Shown here: positions 1-8,884 of the stretch, one piece after another | Layout of the letters: each line of letters opens with the position of its first letter | Numbering within the stretch: position 1 is the first letter of the stretch | Assembly: GCF_944391105.1 (NCBI RefSeq) | Contig: NZ_CALXSK010000010.1 | Span: forward strand, 16,921 to 80,920 | Source of the DNA: an uncultured Victivallis sp. | GTDB lineage: Bacteria > Verrucomicrobiota > Lentisphaeria > Victivallales > Victivallaceae | DNA: 64,000 nt | Direction of reading: 5' to 3' | Translations under genes and position numbers: made by a program | The notes under the pieces: model-generated | The model's input: only the letters and a program-made list of their open reading frames with translations | What the model was told of the DNA's origin: nothing | Database searches by the model: none

Positions 1-1887
1 AAGCGCGACTATCCGGCTTCGATCAGCTATCAGTCGCCGTGGTACAAAAAGTATCCGATCATCGCGGACCACTTCGCGCGGGTGAATGCGGCAATGAGCC
101 GCGGCCGGGCCCGGGTGCGGGTTGGAGTGATTCACCCGATCGAATCCTACTGGCTCGTCTACGGACCGCAGGATATGACCGCTTCGCGGCGGTCGTCGCT
201 GACGGAGACTTTTGAGGCGATCACTCACTGGCTGCTGAACGGGCTTGTGGACTTCGACTTCATCGCGGAGTCGCTGCTGCCGGAACTCTCTCCGGTTCAG
301 ATCGGCAGGAGCTTTATCGTCGGCGAGATGGGGTATGATGTCGTGATCGTGCCGCCGTCGATCACGCTGCGCGGGACGACGCTCGACCGGCTCGAAAAAT
401 TCCAGGCTGCGGGCGGCCGCGTGATTTTCGCCGGAGACGTTCCGGTCTGCTGCGACGCGGTGATGTCCGACCGGGCGATGAAACTCGCGGAGAAGGCGGA
501 ACGGATCTCCTTCACGCGCGAATCGGTGCTCCGGGCAGTGGAGGATCTGCGCGATGTGGCGGCGATCCGGAAGTGTGACGGTTATCCGATGGAGCATCTG
601 CTCTATCAGATGCGCGAAGAGCAGGGCGTTCGTTACCTCTTCCTCGTCGACACCGAGCGGATCGGGGTCGCGCGGGATTTGTACGTCAAAGTGCGCGGAA
701 ACTGGCAGGTCGTCTATTGCGATACCATGACCGGAAAGCAGACGCCGGTTGAAGGTGTGCAGAAGAACGGCTGGACGCAGTTTGAATATCCGATGTATCC
801 GCACGGTCATCTGCTTGTGAAGCTGCTGCCGTCGAACGAGTGTCGCGGGGAGCAGATCGGCATTCCGCTTTTGACGGATGCCGAAGCCGAGGCTGCGACG
901 GTTGACCACATCACCGGAGTGTTTCCGATTTCGCTCGACGAGCCGAATGTGCTGTTGCTCGACCGGCCGAAATGGCGGCTGGCGGGTGATGCCGAATGGC
1001 AGCCGGCGGAGGAGATTCTGCGGCTCGACAACCTGGTCCGGAAGCGTCTTGGCGAGCGTCCGCGCGGCGGGCACATTGTTCAACCGTGGGTCTACGGAAA
1101 GTCGACCGAAGTGCTTTGCACACTTGAACTTTGCTATACGGTCGAGACGCTGATCGACGTGGAGTCGCCGCTTTTCGCGATGGAGGAGCCGGAGAATGCC
1201 GAGATCTTCCTTGACGGCGTAAAAGTTCCGTTCGAAGAGAACGGGTACTGGGTGGACCGCTCGTTGAAGACGGGATTTCTGCCGCGCCTTGCGGCCGGGA
1301 CGCATGAACTGCTCGTCCGGATCGCCTACACGCGGTCCGGCAATGTGGAACGCTGCTTCATTCTCGGGGATTTCGGGGTGGAGCTGCGCGGGGATTCTGC
1401 GCGGATCGTCGAGCCGGTTCGGGAGCTTGTCTGGGGCGATGTGACCCGGCAGGGGCTGCCGTTCTATGGCGGGAACATCACGTATCACTGCCGCTTCCTT
1501 CAGGAGGAGGAAGAGGAGCTGGTGCTGCGGATTCCGAGCCGGGTCACATCTGCGCCGGCCTCGCTGGCCGATACGGTGGTTTCGCGTGAAGTTCCGCTCG
1601 GGGGATTCCGCGGGACGCTTGTAAGTGTTTCGCTCGACGGAAAACCGGTCGGGGATCTTGCGTTTGCGCCGTACCAGTGCGAACTCGGGAACGTTGCGAA
1701 GGGCGAGCACACGCTCGATCTGACGCTGTACGGCAGCCGCGTGAATTGCGAGGGATCGGTGCATCTCTCATTCCGGATTCCGTGGGCGGGGCCGGGTGCG
1801 TGGAGAACCGAAGGCGACATGTTCTGCCGCGAGTACCAGGTGCAGCCGCTCGGCATCACAATCGCTCCGCGGCTGCTGCGGAAGTAG
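1..1887 (+). CDS. Glycoside hydrolase-like protein, 5' end outside the window
   Basis: The reading frame is open from base 1, so the gene begins upstream; the GTG at 82 is an internal codon rather than a start. The visible 628 residues include a segment reading VGVIHPIESYWL followed by a Rossmann-like stretch (GYDVVIVPPSITLRGTTLDRLEKFQAAGGRVIFAG). This resembles the beta-galactosidase trimerisation or glutamine-amidotransferase-like fold found in GH42/GH106-type enzymes. Beta-rich sugar-binding-like modules follow. The likely role is hydrolysis of plant or host glycans, but the catalytic part may lie upstream and the exact GH family cannot be fixed. A strong terminator follows directly, so this is the last gene of its transcript. 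Confidence 0.6.
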   Translation, partial: KRDYPASISYQSPWYKKYPIIADHFARVNAAMSRGRARVRVGVIHPIESYWLVYGPQDMTASRRSSLTETFEAITHWLLNGLVDFDFIAESLLPELSPVQIGRSFIVGEMGYDVVIVPPSITLRGTTLDRLEKFQAAGGRVIFAGDVPVCCDAVMSDRAMKLAEKAERISFTRESVLRAVEDLRDVAAIRKCDGYPMEHLLYQMREEQGVRYLFLVDTERIGVARDLYVKVRGNWQVVYCDTMTGKQTPVEGVQKNGWTQFEYPMYPHGHLLVKLLPSNECRGEQIGIPLLTDAEAEAATVDHITGVFPISLDEPNVLLLDRPKWRLAGDAEWQPAEEILRLDNLVRKRLGERPRGGHIVQPWVYGKSTEVLCTLELCYTVETLIDVESPLFAMEEPENAEIFLDGVKVPFEENGYWVDRSLKTGFLPRLAAGTHELLVRIAYTRSGNVERCFILGDFGVELRGDSARIVEPVRELVWGDVTRQGLPFYGGNITYHCRFLQEEEEELVLRIPSRVTSAPASLADTVVSREVPLGGFRGTLVSVSLDGKPVGDLAFAPYQCELGNVAKGEHTLDLTLYGSRVNCEGSVHLSFRIPWAGPGAWRTEGDMFCREYQVQPLGITIAPRLLRK

Positions 1888-1903
1888 TCGTCCGAATCGG
1901 CGG

Positions 1904-1944
1904 AAAGAGTTCCGGCGGATTTGTCTGTCCGCCGGAACTCTTTT
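1904..1944 (+). terminator. Rho-independent terminator after the first glycosidase
   Basis: A 16 bp perfect inverted repeat has arms at 1904-1919 (AAAGAGTTCCGGCGGA) and 1928-1943 with an 8-base loop, ending in a run of T. It lies 17 bases after the stop codon. The remaining bases to 2172 are AT-richer and show no convincing gene. Confidence 0.85.
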
Positions 1945-2172
1945 CCTGATTTGACCATGGTGCAGTATGAACCATTTCGCTATAGAAAGCAGTATCAGAT
2001 TCAATTTTTTCTAAGTTGTTGTGCTTTTTTTAATGACGGTTTCACTATAATCAAGCCGGAAACGGGTTCTTTTTCAAGTATCTTCTTTAAAATATGCTCG
2101 ATTTTCCGGACGTTATCCGCGAAAAGCGGAGAATGAATTTGCTCTTCCGGGAACCTGCCGCGTCTTTACGCT

Positions 2173-4137
2173 TCAGTCTGTGTCTGAGTCGCAGGGGGGA
2201 CGCAATTGGTTCGGTTCCGGAGGCGCGGGAGCGGGCCATTCGGTGAGGACCGTGAAGGTGTCGCGTCGCCACTCCTTTCGGAATTTCGGCGGCATTCGGT
2301 AATTCCCTCCCGGCGCGGAGAGCTGCCAGCCGGGGAAATCAATCGGAACGATACGCTCGTTCTCATGCCGGAACACCCGGGCCATGTGCGTGAAACGGAT
2401 CGCTTCTCCGCTCAGGGCATCCACGGGAAGCGGGATGCCGAGCTCCTCAAGCGTTTCCGGCAGACGCCCTTTCCCGCGCCGATACCTTTCGACCTGCAAG
2501 GCCAGTTCCGTCATGCGGCAGCGCGTCTCCGCCCGCAGCAGCTGATCCCGTCCGAAAAAAGGATTCCTGCCGACGAACGGCTCCTGATACCATTTCGCGT
2601 CTGCCAATTCCCGCTTCAGGGCCTCGTCCGCCGCAGGACTCCACTTCTCCGGATGGTCGAGATACTCCGTCACGATTCGCAGATGCCGCATCGCAAGCAG
2701 CCGGTCCTGCTGCTGAACGGTCTCCGTCCAGAGGCACGGGAGCGTCGGAAAGAGGGTCGTATTGCCGCGGAAGAGAAACTCCAGCGTGCCGTTCCGAATC
2801 TCCGGTCCGACGTAATTTTGCACGTTCAGCCTCAAAACCAGCAGCACATCCGGATACGGAACCGCCAGCGCGGGAAGCAATTCCAGGGAAAGGTACGCGG
2901 TACCGCGTCGCCCGCCATGAGAGGAGGCTCGAAGTCGATCGAGCCGGCCGCGATTGGAGTCGGCGACTTCCCGCAGTTGCGCATCATTCAGCAGACCGCT
3001 CCCCAGCAACGCGCCGATGGTATCGCATCGAATGCTTTCGATCCCTTGAACTGCCAGCGCTTCGAGGAGAAAATCGCTTTCCGGAATCAAATCCAGAAAA
3101 CGGGTCATGAGCCGGAACAACCGCATGGCCTCCTTCCCGTCCCGTTCCTCGAGCGCCGCTACGATCCTGAGACTGTAACAGCGCGCGGCGGCAATCAGAT
3201 AGCTCTCGGAAAGAAATCCTGGATCGATCAGCAATCCGTCCGGAAGAGGACGCGGATATTTCAAACTTTCACCCGATGCGATCAGCGACTCAGGCGGCAG
3301 GAAATCCGCCCGGCACTCTTTCCCGGCAAGACAGGCTTTGAGCTTCCGTCGTCCGCTCTCCGGAGAGGCGAAATACTCCATCGTCGACATCGGCAGCGGA
3401 AAGTTTCGACAGCGATTCACCAGCGCCCCGAATTCCGCATTCGGCGCACCTCCCCGGTTCAAAAATTGTTTCAACTCTCCGCGGTTGACGGGAACTCCAA
3501 TATTCTGGAGCAGACGGGTTTCCCTCCAAATCTCATGTTGTGTTTCGTAATAAAGGAGATATCCCGACAGCGTCACCAGCAGAAAAGCGATAAGCAGCCC
3601 AAGCCAGCCGAGCCGTTCCCGTCTTTCCATCGGCACATCGGCGATGCGCCGGGCGATTCCGAGCCAGCAGCCCGCGCTCACCGCGAGCGCGCAGAACGGG
3701 ATCGGACTCAACGGGCCGATGACGAGTCCCGTAATCCAGTAAAGCGCCGCCCCCGCGATCATTCCCCACGGCAACCAGTGCGACGAACGCGGAAGCTCTC
3801 CGGCAAGCGAGCGGCCGAGGAACCAGTAGCGGATTCCCGGCAAGCAGAGTCGGAGATCCTCCCATGCCGAAATGCTCCGATGACGCCGTTCTTCCCGCAT
3901 GACCGCGATCCAGCGGTTCTGCTGAAAGGCGATTCCCAGAGCCGCGGCGCATCCCGCGCCGGCCGTCAGAAGCGGCAGAAAGAGGACGAGCAGCTCAAAG
4001 AGGTAAACAGTATGATCCTCTCCCGAACAGAAGTACGGCTCGACTTCGTGCAGTACGCCGGGCAGGGTCGCCAGCCCCAGCACGGCAAAACCGGCAGCCC
4101 GCACATAACGGACATTTTCCGCAAAGAGTCCCTTCAA
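2173..4137 (-). CDS. Large membrane protein of unknown function
   Basis: A 654-residue protein starting with TTG at 4137 and overlapping the stop of the upstream gene (TTGA), which implies translational coupling. The first ~220 residues contain about five hydrophobic segments, for example LFELLVLFLPLLTAGAGCAAAL and GLLIAFLLVTLSGYLLYY. A long soluble region of about 430 residues follows. Near the C-terminus, the segment LALQVERYRRGKGRLPETLEELG resembles a short motif common in secreted PVC proteins, in which a helix is followed by a 'G-x-LP-x-x-L-x-x-L' stretch. No enzymatic motif is recognised. It probably faces the periplasm. No function is assigned. Confidence 0.7.
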   Translation of the reverse strand: MKGLFAENVRYVRAAGFAVLGLATLPGVLHEVEPYFCSGEDHTVYLFELLVLFLPLLTAGAGCAAALGIAFQQNRWIAVMREERRHRSISAWEDLRLCLPGIRYWFLGRSLAGELPRSSHWLPWGMIAGAALYWITGLVIGPLSPIPFCALAVSAGCWLGIARRIADVPMERRERLGWLGLLIAFLLVTLSGYLLYYETQHEIWRETRLLQNIGVPVNRGELKQFLNRGGAPNAEFGALVNRCRNFPLPMSTMEYFASPESGRRKLKACLAGKECRADFLPPESLIASGESLKYPRPLPDGLLIDPGFLSESYLIAAARCYSLRIVAALEERDGKEAMRLFRLMTRFLDLIPESDFLLEALAVQGIESIRCDTIGALLGSGLLNDAQLREVADSNRGRLDRLRASSHGGRRGTAYLSLELLPALAVPYPDVLLVLRLNVQNYVGPEIRNGTLEFLFRGNTTLFPTLPCLWTETVQQQDRLLAMRHLRIVTEYLDHPEKWSPAADEALKRELADAKWYQEPFVGRNPFFGRDQLLRAETRCRMTELALQVERYRRGKGRLPETLEELGIPLPVDALSGEAIRFTHMARVFRHENERIVPIDFPGWQLSAPGGNYRMPPKFRKEWRRDTFTVLTEWPAPAPPEPNQLRPPCDSDTD

Positions 4138-4481
4138 CGTAACGTTTTCCGTTTTCTCCGGAAAAGGCGGGCTTGTCGCGGACCCCTCCGGTTCCTGGGA
4201 AAGTGGAATCTCCGGGCGGCAGCCGTCTCCTGCCGGTTTCGGCAGATTTTCCGTGCAGTTTCGAGTTTACGCCGGAGAGTCTGTTTCCGGATCGCTGCGG
4301 CGAATTTCCCGAGAACGAAAAGTACAAGCAGCACTCCCGCGCCGATGAGCGCTCCGTCCGGGCCGATCCACTGGAGCCCGCTCCACTCCTGGTGCAGCGG
4401 AAAGAGACGGATCAACCAGCCGGCGAAAATAGCCACCCAGAAGAGAAAGACCACGATTTCAATCCGAGGCAGAAATTTCAT
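4134..4481 (-). CDS. Small two-helix membrane protein
   Basis: A 115-residue protein with two hydrophobic segments, VVFLFWVAIFAGWLIRLF near the N-terminus and ALIGAGVLLVLFVLGKFAA around residue 50. A very basic Arg/Lys-rich tail follows. A GGGAG ribosome-binding site lies about 10 bases before the ATG. Its stop overlaps the TTG start of the 654-residue membrane protein, so the two are probably made together and may interact. The topology suggests a cytoplasmic basic tail. No family is recognised. Confidence 0.65.
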   Translation of the reverse strand: MKFLPRIEIVVFLFWVAIFAGWLIRLFPLHQEWSGLQWIGPDGALIGAGVLLVLFVLGKFAAAIRKQTLRRKLETARKICRNRQETAAARRFHFPRNRRGPRQARLFRRKRKTLR

Positions 4482-4587
4482 ACTCGAAAATCTCCCGTTT
4501 TCGGCGGAGAAATTTCCCTTTGAAGAAACTCACCGCACGTCGCCCCCTCTCCCCGGGAGGAGCCGGAGCTTTGAGCCGGTATCCCGT

Positions 4588-5916
4588 TTACGGTTTGAAG
4601 TATGCGCCGTGGGCGAGCAGATCCTGCCGGAGGCGGGCGACGTCGAGTTCCCGCAGAGCGCCGCCCTGCGCGGCCGCCATCGCGGCGGCCGTCCCGGCGG
4701 CTTCGCCCGTCACGAGGCAGACCGGCATGACCCGGACGCTGCCGTAGGTCATCCGGTCGCTCGAGATGCACCGTCCGGCAAGCAGCAAATTGTCGAGCTT
4801 CTTCGGCAGCAGGCAGCGGAACGGGATCCCGTGCGACTCGCCGGGCTTGTAGCGCCCCGCCTTGTTGACCACTGCGCGCATATCCGCACGCATGCCGTGA
4901 ATGTCGAGATAGTAGGCGTTGCGTCCGATCTCATCCGCAAAGTCGCGCCGCGCAAGATAGTCGTGGAAAGTAAGTTCGTACTCTCCGGCAATGCGCCGCC
5001 CTTCTCGAATTCCGAGCAGATTCGCCGTGCACGCGAGAAAGGCACCGCCGAACGCCTCCGGCTCGTACTCCTTGAGCGCGTTCAGAAACGCCCGGGCGAT
5101 TTTTCGACCTTGAATCATCGCCGCGGAGACCTGTTCCGGATCGGTGCTGTCGACGTTTTTCAGATGACCCGCGTTGAAGCCGACCGTCCCGGGGCCGCTG
5201 AAGTTCTGGCAGAGGTGCGTATCGATGATCTCCGGATATTTCCCCTCTTTCACTATGCGGTGAATGGACGAGTCCGGATTGCTGCCGTGCAGCCGGCAAC
5301 CGTGCTGGTAGTAATAGGAGTCGACGTTCGAGAGCTGGAAGCAGAGCGTCGCATACTGCGTCTCCCCGGTTTCATCGTCCCCGAGTTTGAACTCCGCCCC
5401 CGCCCAGGCGGCGATGTCGCCGTCGCCGGTGCAGTCGATGAACATCTTCGCGCGGAAGGCGGTCAACCCCGCCTTGCTGCCCGCAATGACCGCGTCGATC
5501 CTGCCGGATTCGGCCATTTCCACTCCGGCAGCAAAGGTGTGGAAAAGCACGTGAACGCCGTACTCCTCGAGAAGTTCGTCATAGGTGCGCTTCAGCGCCT
5601 CCGGGTCGATCGAAACCCAGTTCAACTGCTTTTCGTCCACATGCCGGATTCCGGAAGTCGCCCGGCGGAATACCGTTTCCGCAAGACCGCGGTAGATGAT
5701 CTTCTCCCCGTCGGAGAAGGGACACCAGGCCGGAACAAGTCCCGAAGTTCCCATGCCGCCCGGAGCACCGGTCCCCTCCAGCAGCAGCGTTTTGGCTCCG
5801 GCACGGGCCGCCGCCGTCGCCGCCGTGCACCCGGCGGGGCCGCCGCCGATGACAATGACATCCCATCCGGAGGAAATTCCGATTTTCCCGTGGTATTGAT
5901 ACGATTCCGGCTTCAT
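4588..5916 (-). CDS. FAD-dependent oxidoreductase, FAD_oxidored family
   Basis: A 442-residue protein. An N-terminal dinucleotide-binding signature, VIVIGGGPAGCTAA at about residues 20-33, binds the ADP part of FAD. It is followed by GAPGGMGTSGL and by a C-terminal block (LLLAGRCISSDRMTYGSVRVM...GEAAGTAAA) typical of PF12831 oxidoreductases. These are common in PVC and Bacteroidetes polysaccharide loci, and their substrates are mostly unknown. There is no signal peptide, so it is cytosolic. It starts 6 bases after the stop of the EIIA-CBS gene and shares its operon with mtaB. The family is clear; the substrate is not. Confidence 0.85.
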   Translation of the reverse strand: MKPESYQYHGKIGISSGWDVIVIGGGPAGCTAATAAARAGAKTLLLEGTGAPGGMGTSGLVPAWCPFSDGEKIIYRGLAETVFRRATSGIRHVDEKQLNWVSIDPEALKRTYDELLEEYGVHVLFHTFAAGVEMAESGRIDAVIAGSKAGLTAFRAKMFIDCTGDGDIAAWAGAEFKLGDDETGETQYATLCFQLSNVDSYYYQHGCRLHGSNPDSSIHRIVKEGKYPEIIDTHLCQNFSGPGTVGFNAGHLKNVDSTDPEQVSAAMIQGRKIARAFLNALKEYEPEAFGGAFLACTANLLGIREGRRIAGEYELTFHDYLARRDFADEIGRNAYYLDIHGMRADMRAVVNKAGRYKPGESHGIPFRCLLPKKLDNLLLAGRCISSDRMTYGSVRVMPVCLVTGEAAGTAAAMAAAQGGALRELDVARLRQDLLAHGAYFKP

Positions 5917-5922
5917 GAAACA

Positions 5923-6846
5923 TCACTCCCAGAAAAGCCGGGCCGCGAACTTCTTCAAATTCACGATTCCGGCAAGTTTCCCCGCAGAATCTACGACCAC
6001 AAGCTGCTTGATGTTGTTGACGAGGAAGAGCTTCGCAAGCTGAACCGCCGGAACCGATTCGTCGACGCTCACGAATTCCGTACGCATGACGTCCGCCACT
6101 TTCGTGTCGTTCGCCCCCTTGAGCACCTCCGAAAAAGGCTGAAACCGGTACATCGGCGTCAGGTCTTCGAGCCAGAGCACGTGTTCCGGCATGCTGAACC
6201 GCAGCAGATCAAGCAGCGAAATCACGCCGCGCAAATCTCCATCATCGTCGATGACCGGAATTTCGAACTCTCCCGTCGTCGCGAAGAGTTCGATCGCACG
6301 TTGAAGCGTATCCTGTTCGAGCATGGTCGTGACCCGGCGCGTCATCACGTCATGAACCCGGAGAAATTCCGGGATCGCGAACCCCGAGCCGCTGAAGTGA
6401 CTCGTGACCGCTTCCGGAGTCGGCAGAGCCGCCACCGTTTCGATCTCATCCCCCGCCCCGAAATCTTTCGCGAGCGCCGAGAGCAGCTGCAGGTGCAGCC
6501 CCGGGTCATCCCCCGGAGTGAGCAGCATCACGACGACTTTCACCGGACCCATTTCCGGAACGCCGAAGTCGATCCCCTGCGTGCTGGTCGCCATTGCGAC
6601 CAGCGGTTTGTCGAGTTCCGCGAGGCGCGCGTGCGGCACCGCAAGTCCCGGCGCGATCACGGTCGGAAACATCGCCTCGCGCGCCAGAACTTCGTTGACG
6701 ATGTTGGCGGCGGAGAGTCCGGCATTGTTGCGTGCCAGCAGTTTCGCGAGTTCCTCGATCACCTCCGAACCGGTTTGGGAACTGCTCCGGCAGATGATGT
6801 TTCCTGTGGCGAGATAACTGTAGAAATGGGTTGCGTTGTCGGTCAT
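5923..6846 (-). CDS. PTS EIIA domain fused to a CBS pair
   Basis: A 307-residue protein. I chose the ATG at 6846 because AAGGAGGAG lies just upstream at 6849-6857; an ATG at 6861 would add five residues that include the Shine-Dalgarno itself. Residues 1-150 form a fructose/nitrogen-type PTS EIIA domain, with the phospho-accepting His72 in GLAVPHARL. Residues ~160-300 hold two CBS motifs (VHDVMTRRV... and VADVMRTEF...), which normally sense adenine nucleotides. No EIIB, EIIC, HPr or EI gene is nearby, so a regulatory role is more likely than sugar transport. The gene follows mtaB after 15 bases and precedes the FAD oxidoreductase. Confidence 0.88.
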   Translation of the reverse strand: MTDNATHFYSYLATGNIICRSSSQTGSEVIEELAKLLARNNAGLSAANIVNEVLAREAMFPTVIAPGLAVPHARLAELDKPLVAMATSTQGIDFGVPEMGPVKVVVMLLTPGDDPGLHLQLLSALAKDFGAGDEIETVAALPTPEAVTSHFSGSGFAIPEFLRVHDVMTRRVTTMLEQDTLQRAIELFATTGEFEIPVIDDDGDLRGVISLLDLLRFSMPEHVLWLEDLTPMYRFQPFSEVLKGANDTKVADVMRTEFVSVDESVPAVQLAKLFLVNNIKQLVVVDSAGKLAGIVNLKKFAARLFWE

Positions 6847-6861
6847 GGCTCCTCCTTGCAT

Positions 6862-8157
6862 CTATCCAATCAGGTTGCTTGCCGTATTTTCCCGGGTGGC
6901 TTCGACGGAGACGATCCGGTCGAGCGGAACCTCCTCCGCCGGAACGCGAAGTTCGATGTAGTTGTCGCTCCAGCCGCGCGCCATCCCGTCGGAATCGATC
7001 CGTTCGAAGATCACCGGGACCCTTTTCCCGTACTGTCCTGCGATGAATTTCCGTTTCGACTCTTTCGCTATGACGTCGAGCCGTTTGTGGCGCTCCTTCG
7101 CAACTTCCGGCGGAATCCTTCCGGGGAGCAGAGCGGCCGGAGTGCCCGCGCGCGGCGAATAGGTGAAAATATGCAGATTTGCAAACTCCATCGATTCGAC
7201 GAAGCGGCAGCTTTCCGCAAAATCCTCCTCCGTTTCTCCGGGAAATCCGACGATGAGGTCGCTGCCGAGGTGGATCCCCGGAATCCGTTCGCGTGCGGCG
7301 TGGACGAAATCCGCATATTCCCGTGTCGTATAGTGGCGGTTCATCGCCTTGAGAATCCGGTCGCTGCCGTTCTGCAGCGCGAGATGCAGAAAACGGCAAA
7401 CCTTCGGTTCGGAGGCCATCACATCGAGCAGCGAACGGTTCCCCGGCGCCGGCTCCGTCGAACTCAGGCGGATGCGGAACTCCCCGTCGATCCGGGCGAT
7501 TTCGTGGACGAGCGCGCCGAGATCACGCCCCGAGTCGGAGTAGGCGCAGGTGTTGACGCCGGTCAGCACGAGTTCCGGAAATCCCGCTTCAACCGCCTTC
7601 CTGCAGTCGGCCAGAACCTCGTCGAAAGCGCGCGAGCGCTCGGGTCCGCGCGCGTAAGGCACGATGCAGTAGCTGCAGAAGTTGCCGCACCCCTCCTGGA
7701 TCTTCAGGAACGCCCGGCTGCGGAACGGAAAACTCCCGAACGCCCGCTCCCGGAACGGTGTGACGGGTTGATTCATGCTCTTTTCCGCTCCGCCGAGCCC
7801 GGCGGCATGCTTCGTGAGAAACTCGCTGACAAGTTCCGGCAGCGAACGCTTTTCCGGGTTCGTGAGGACCACATCCGCCGCGTTGTCCGCGAGGAACGCG
7901 TCGCGGTCGAGCTCCGCGCTGCACCCTGTGACCACGATCACCGCTTCCGGGTGCGCAGCGCGGAATTTCCGCACCATCTGGCGGCTTTTGCGCGCGGCCT
8001 CTGCCGTTACGGTACAGCTGTTGACGATGATGAGCGCGGCGTTTTCCGCCGACTCCGAAACCTCGTAACCCGCCTCCGTCAGACGTGAGACGAGCAGTGC
8101 GCTGTCGGCGGTGTTCAGCCGGCAGCCGAGGGTGAAAACAATGGCTTTTCGATTCAA
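6862..8157 (-). CDS. mtaB: tRNA t6A37 methylthiotransferase MtaB
   Basis: A 431-residue radical-SAM methylthiotransferase of the MiaB/MtaB family. The N-terminal UPF0004 domain supplies Cys12 (TLGCRLN), Cys48 (VNSCTVT) and Cys79 (VTGCSAE) for the auxiliary 4Fe-4S cluster. The radical SAM motif is Cys157-x3-Cys161-x2-Cys164 (EGCGNFCSYC), followed by a C-terminal TRAM-like domain. The opening TLGCRLN matches the MtaB subgroup (ms2t6A in ANN-decoding tRNAs) better than MiaB or RimO. It is the first gene of a leftward operon. The MtaB assignment within the family is inferred from these motifs and from length. Confidence 0.9.
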   Translation of the reverse strand: MNRKAIVFTLGCRLNTADSALLVSRLTEAGYEVSESAENAALIIVNSCTVTAEAARKSRQMVRKFRAAHPEAVIVVTGCSAELDRDAFLADNAADVVLTNPEKRSLPELVSEFLTKHAAGLGGAEKSMNQPVTPFRERAFGSFPFRSRAFLKIQEGCGNFCSYCIVPYARGPERSRAFDEVLADCRKAVEAGFPELVLTGVNTCAYSDSGRDLGALVHEIARIDGEFRIRLSSTEPAPGNRSLLDVMASEPKVCRFLHLALQNGSDRILKAMNRHYTTREYADFVHAARERIPGIHLGSDLIVGFPGETEEDFAESCRFVESMEFANLHIFTYSPRAGTPAALLPGRIPPEVAKERHKRLDVIAKESKRKFIAGQYGKRVPVIFERIDSDGMARGWSDNYIELRVPAEEVPLDRIVSVEATRENTASNLIG

Positions 8158-8229
8158 GATGGAACTTCCTTTCCCGTTGGTAACATAAAGCCGTTTCCGG
8201 TTTTTTGCAACTCAAACTATTTGAATTTC

Positions 8230-8258
8230 TTGCACAAACCCGGGAAGAAGGGTATATT
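8230..8258 (+). promoter_or_regulatory. Sigma-70-type promoter for the 8295 operon
   Basis: TTGCAC at 8230-8235 and TATATT at 8253-8258 are separated by exactly 17 bases. The predicted transcript start is about 30 bases before the ATG at 8295. The site lies in the divergent region between mtaB and the plus-strand operon. Confidence 0.7.
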
Positions 8259-8294
8259 ATCGCGAAACGAACGACAATACGCAGGAGATGCGAG

Positions 8295-8867
8295 ATGGCG
8301 AAACACGATTTTATCAGCGACAACCTCGTTCATATGCGCGAACGGCTCAAGGAGAACGCGGCACGGGCCGGAGCCCCCGCTCCGACCCCCGCCGCCGCCC
8401 GGGAGGAGAAAACGGGCCGGGAACCGGCGCAATCGCTTCTGAGCCGGGATGCGATGCGGCAGGCCGTAATGCCGCGCGGGGATGGCTTTGACCGCCAGCG
8501 GCGTGATTTCGGATGCCGGCTGGAACGCGACCGCGCTTCCGTCGCGGCAGAACTTGAGCTGCAGACGCAGAAAATGGCTGAACTTGAACGGTTTGCCAAA
8601 TCTCTTGCGGAAATTGAATCCGACTTCCGTCATCTTCCTCCTGGCGAGACGCCGGAGATCCAGCGGGAATTCGAGAAGGTGCGTTTCGCCTATTACCGCG
8701 CCGCGGGGCGGGTTTCGGCGTTTCTGAAAGAGGGCGGTTCCGACTCCGCCAGCGCTCCTGAACGCGAGGGGATCCGAAATGGAATGGCGGCGTGGCTGCC
8801 GGTCGCGGCGGCCATGATTGTTTCGGCACTGATCGTCGCATTGACGCTTGTCGTGCTGTTCTACTGA
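8295..8867 (+). CDS. Tail-anchored protein with coiled-coil-like middle
   Basis: A 190-residue protein starting at ATG 8295, with AGGAG at 8283-8287. The upstream in-frame extension overlaps the promoter and was rejected. The N-terminal half is charged and rich in Ala/Pro/Arg. Residues ~70-150 are helical and Glu/Lys/Gln-rich (ELELQTQKMAELERFAKSLAEIE). The last ~25 residues form one membrane helix (AAAMIVSALIVALTLVVLFY). It is therefore probably a cytoplasmic protein anchored by its tail. The phosphoesterase gene follows 17 bases later. No family is recognised. Confidence 0.7.
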   Translation: MAKHDFISDNLVHMRERLKENAARAGAPAPTPAAAREEKTGREPAQSLLSRDAMRQAVMPRGDGFDRQRRDFGCRLERDRASVAAELELQTQKMAELERFAKSLAEIESDFRHLPPGETPEIQREFEKVRFAYYRAAGRVSAFLKEGGSDSASAPEREGIRNGMAAWLPVAAAMIVSALIVALTLVVLFY

Positions 8868-8884
8868 GGAGCCGGAGGAGCAGA

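Noticed and set aside
2116..2130. Small hairpin TCCGC-GAAAA-GCGGA before the 2173 gene end
   Set aside because: Only five base pairs and no T run on either strand; too weak to call a terminator.
2206..8088. A 1960-codon open frame on the plus strand
   Set aside because: It runs antisense to five well-supported minus-strand genes, including mtaB and the EIIA-CBS gene. Its product is Arg/Pro-rich with no domain; it results from codon bias.
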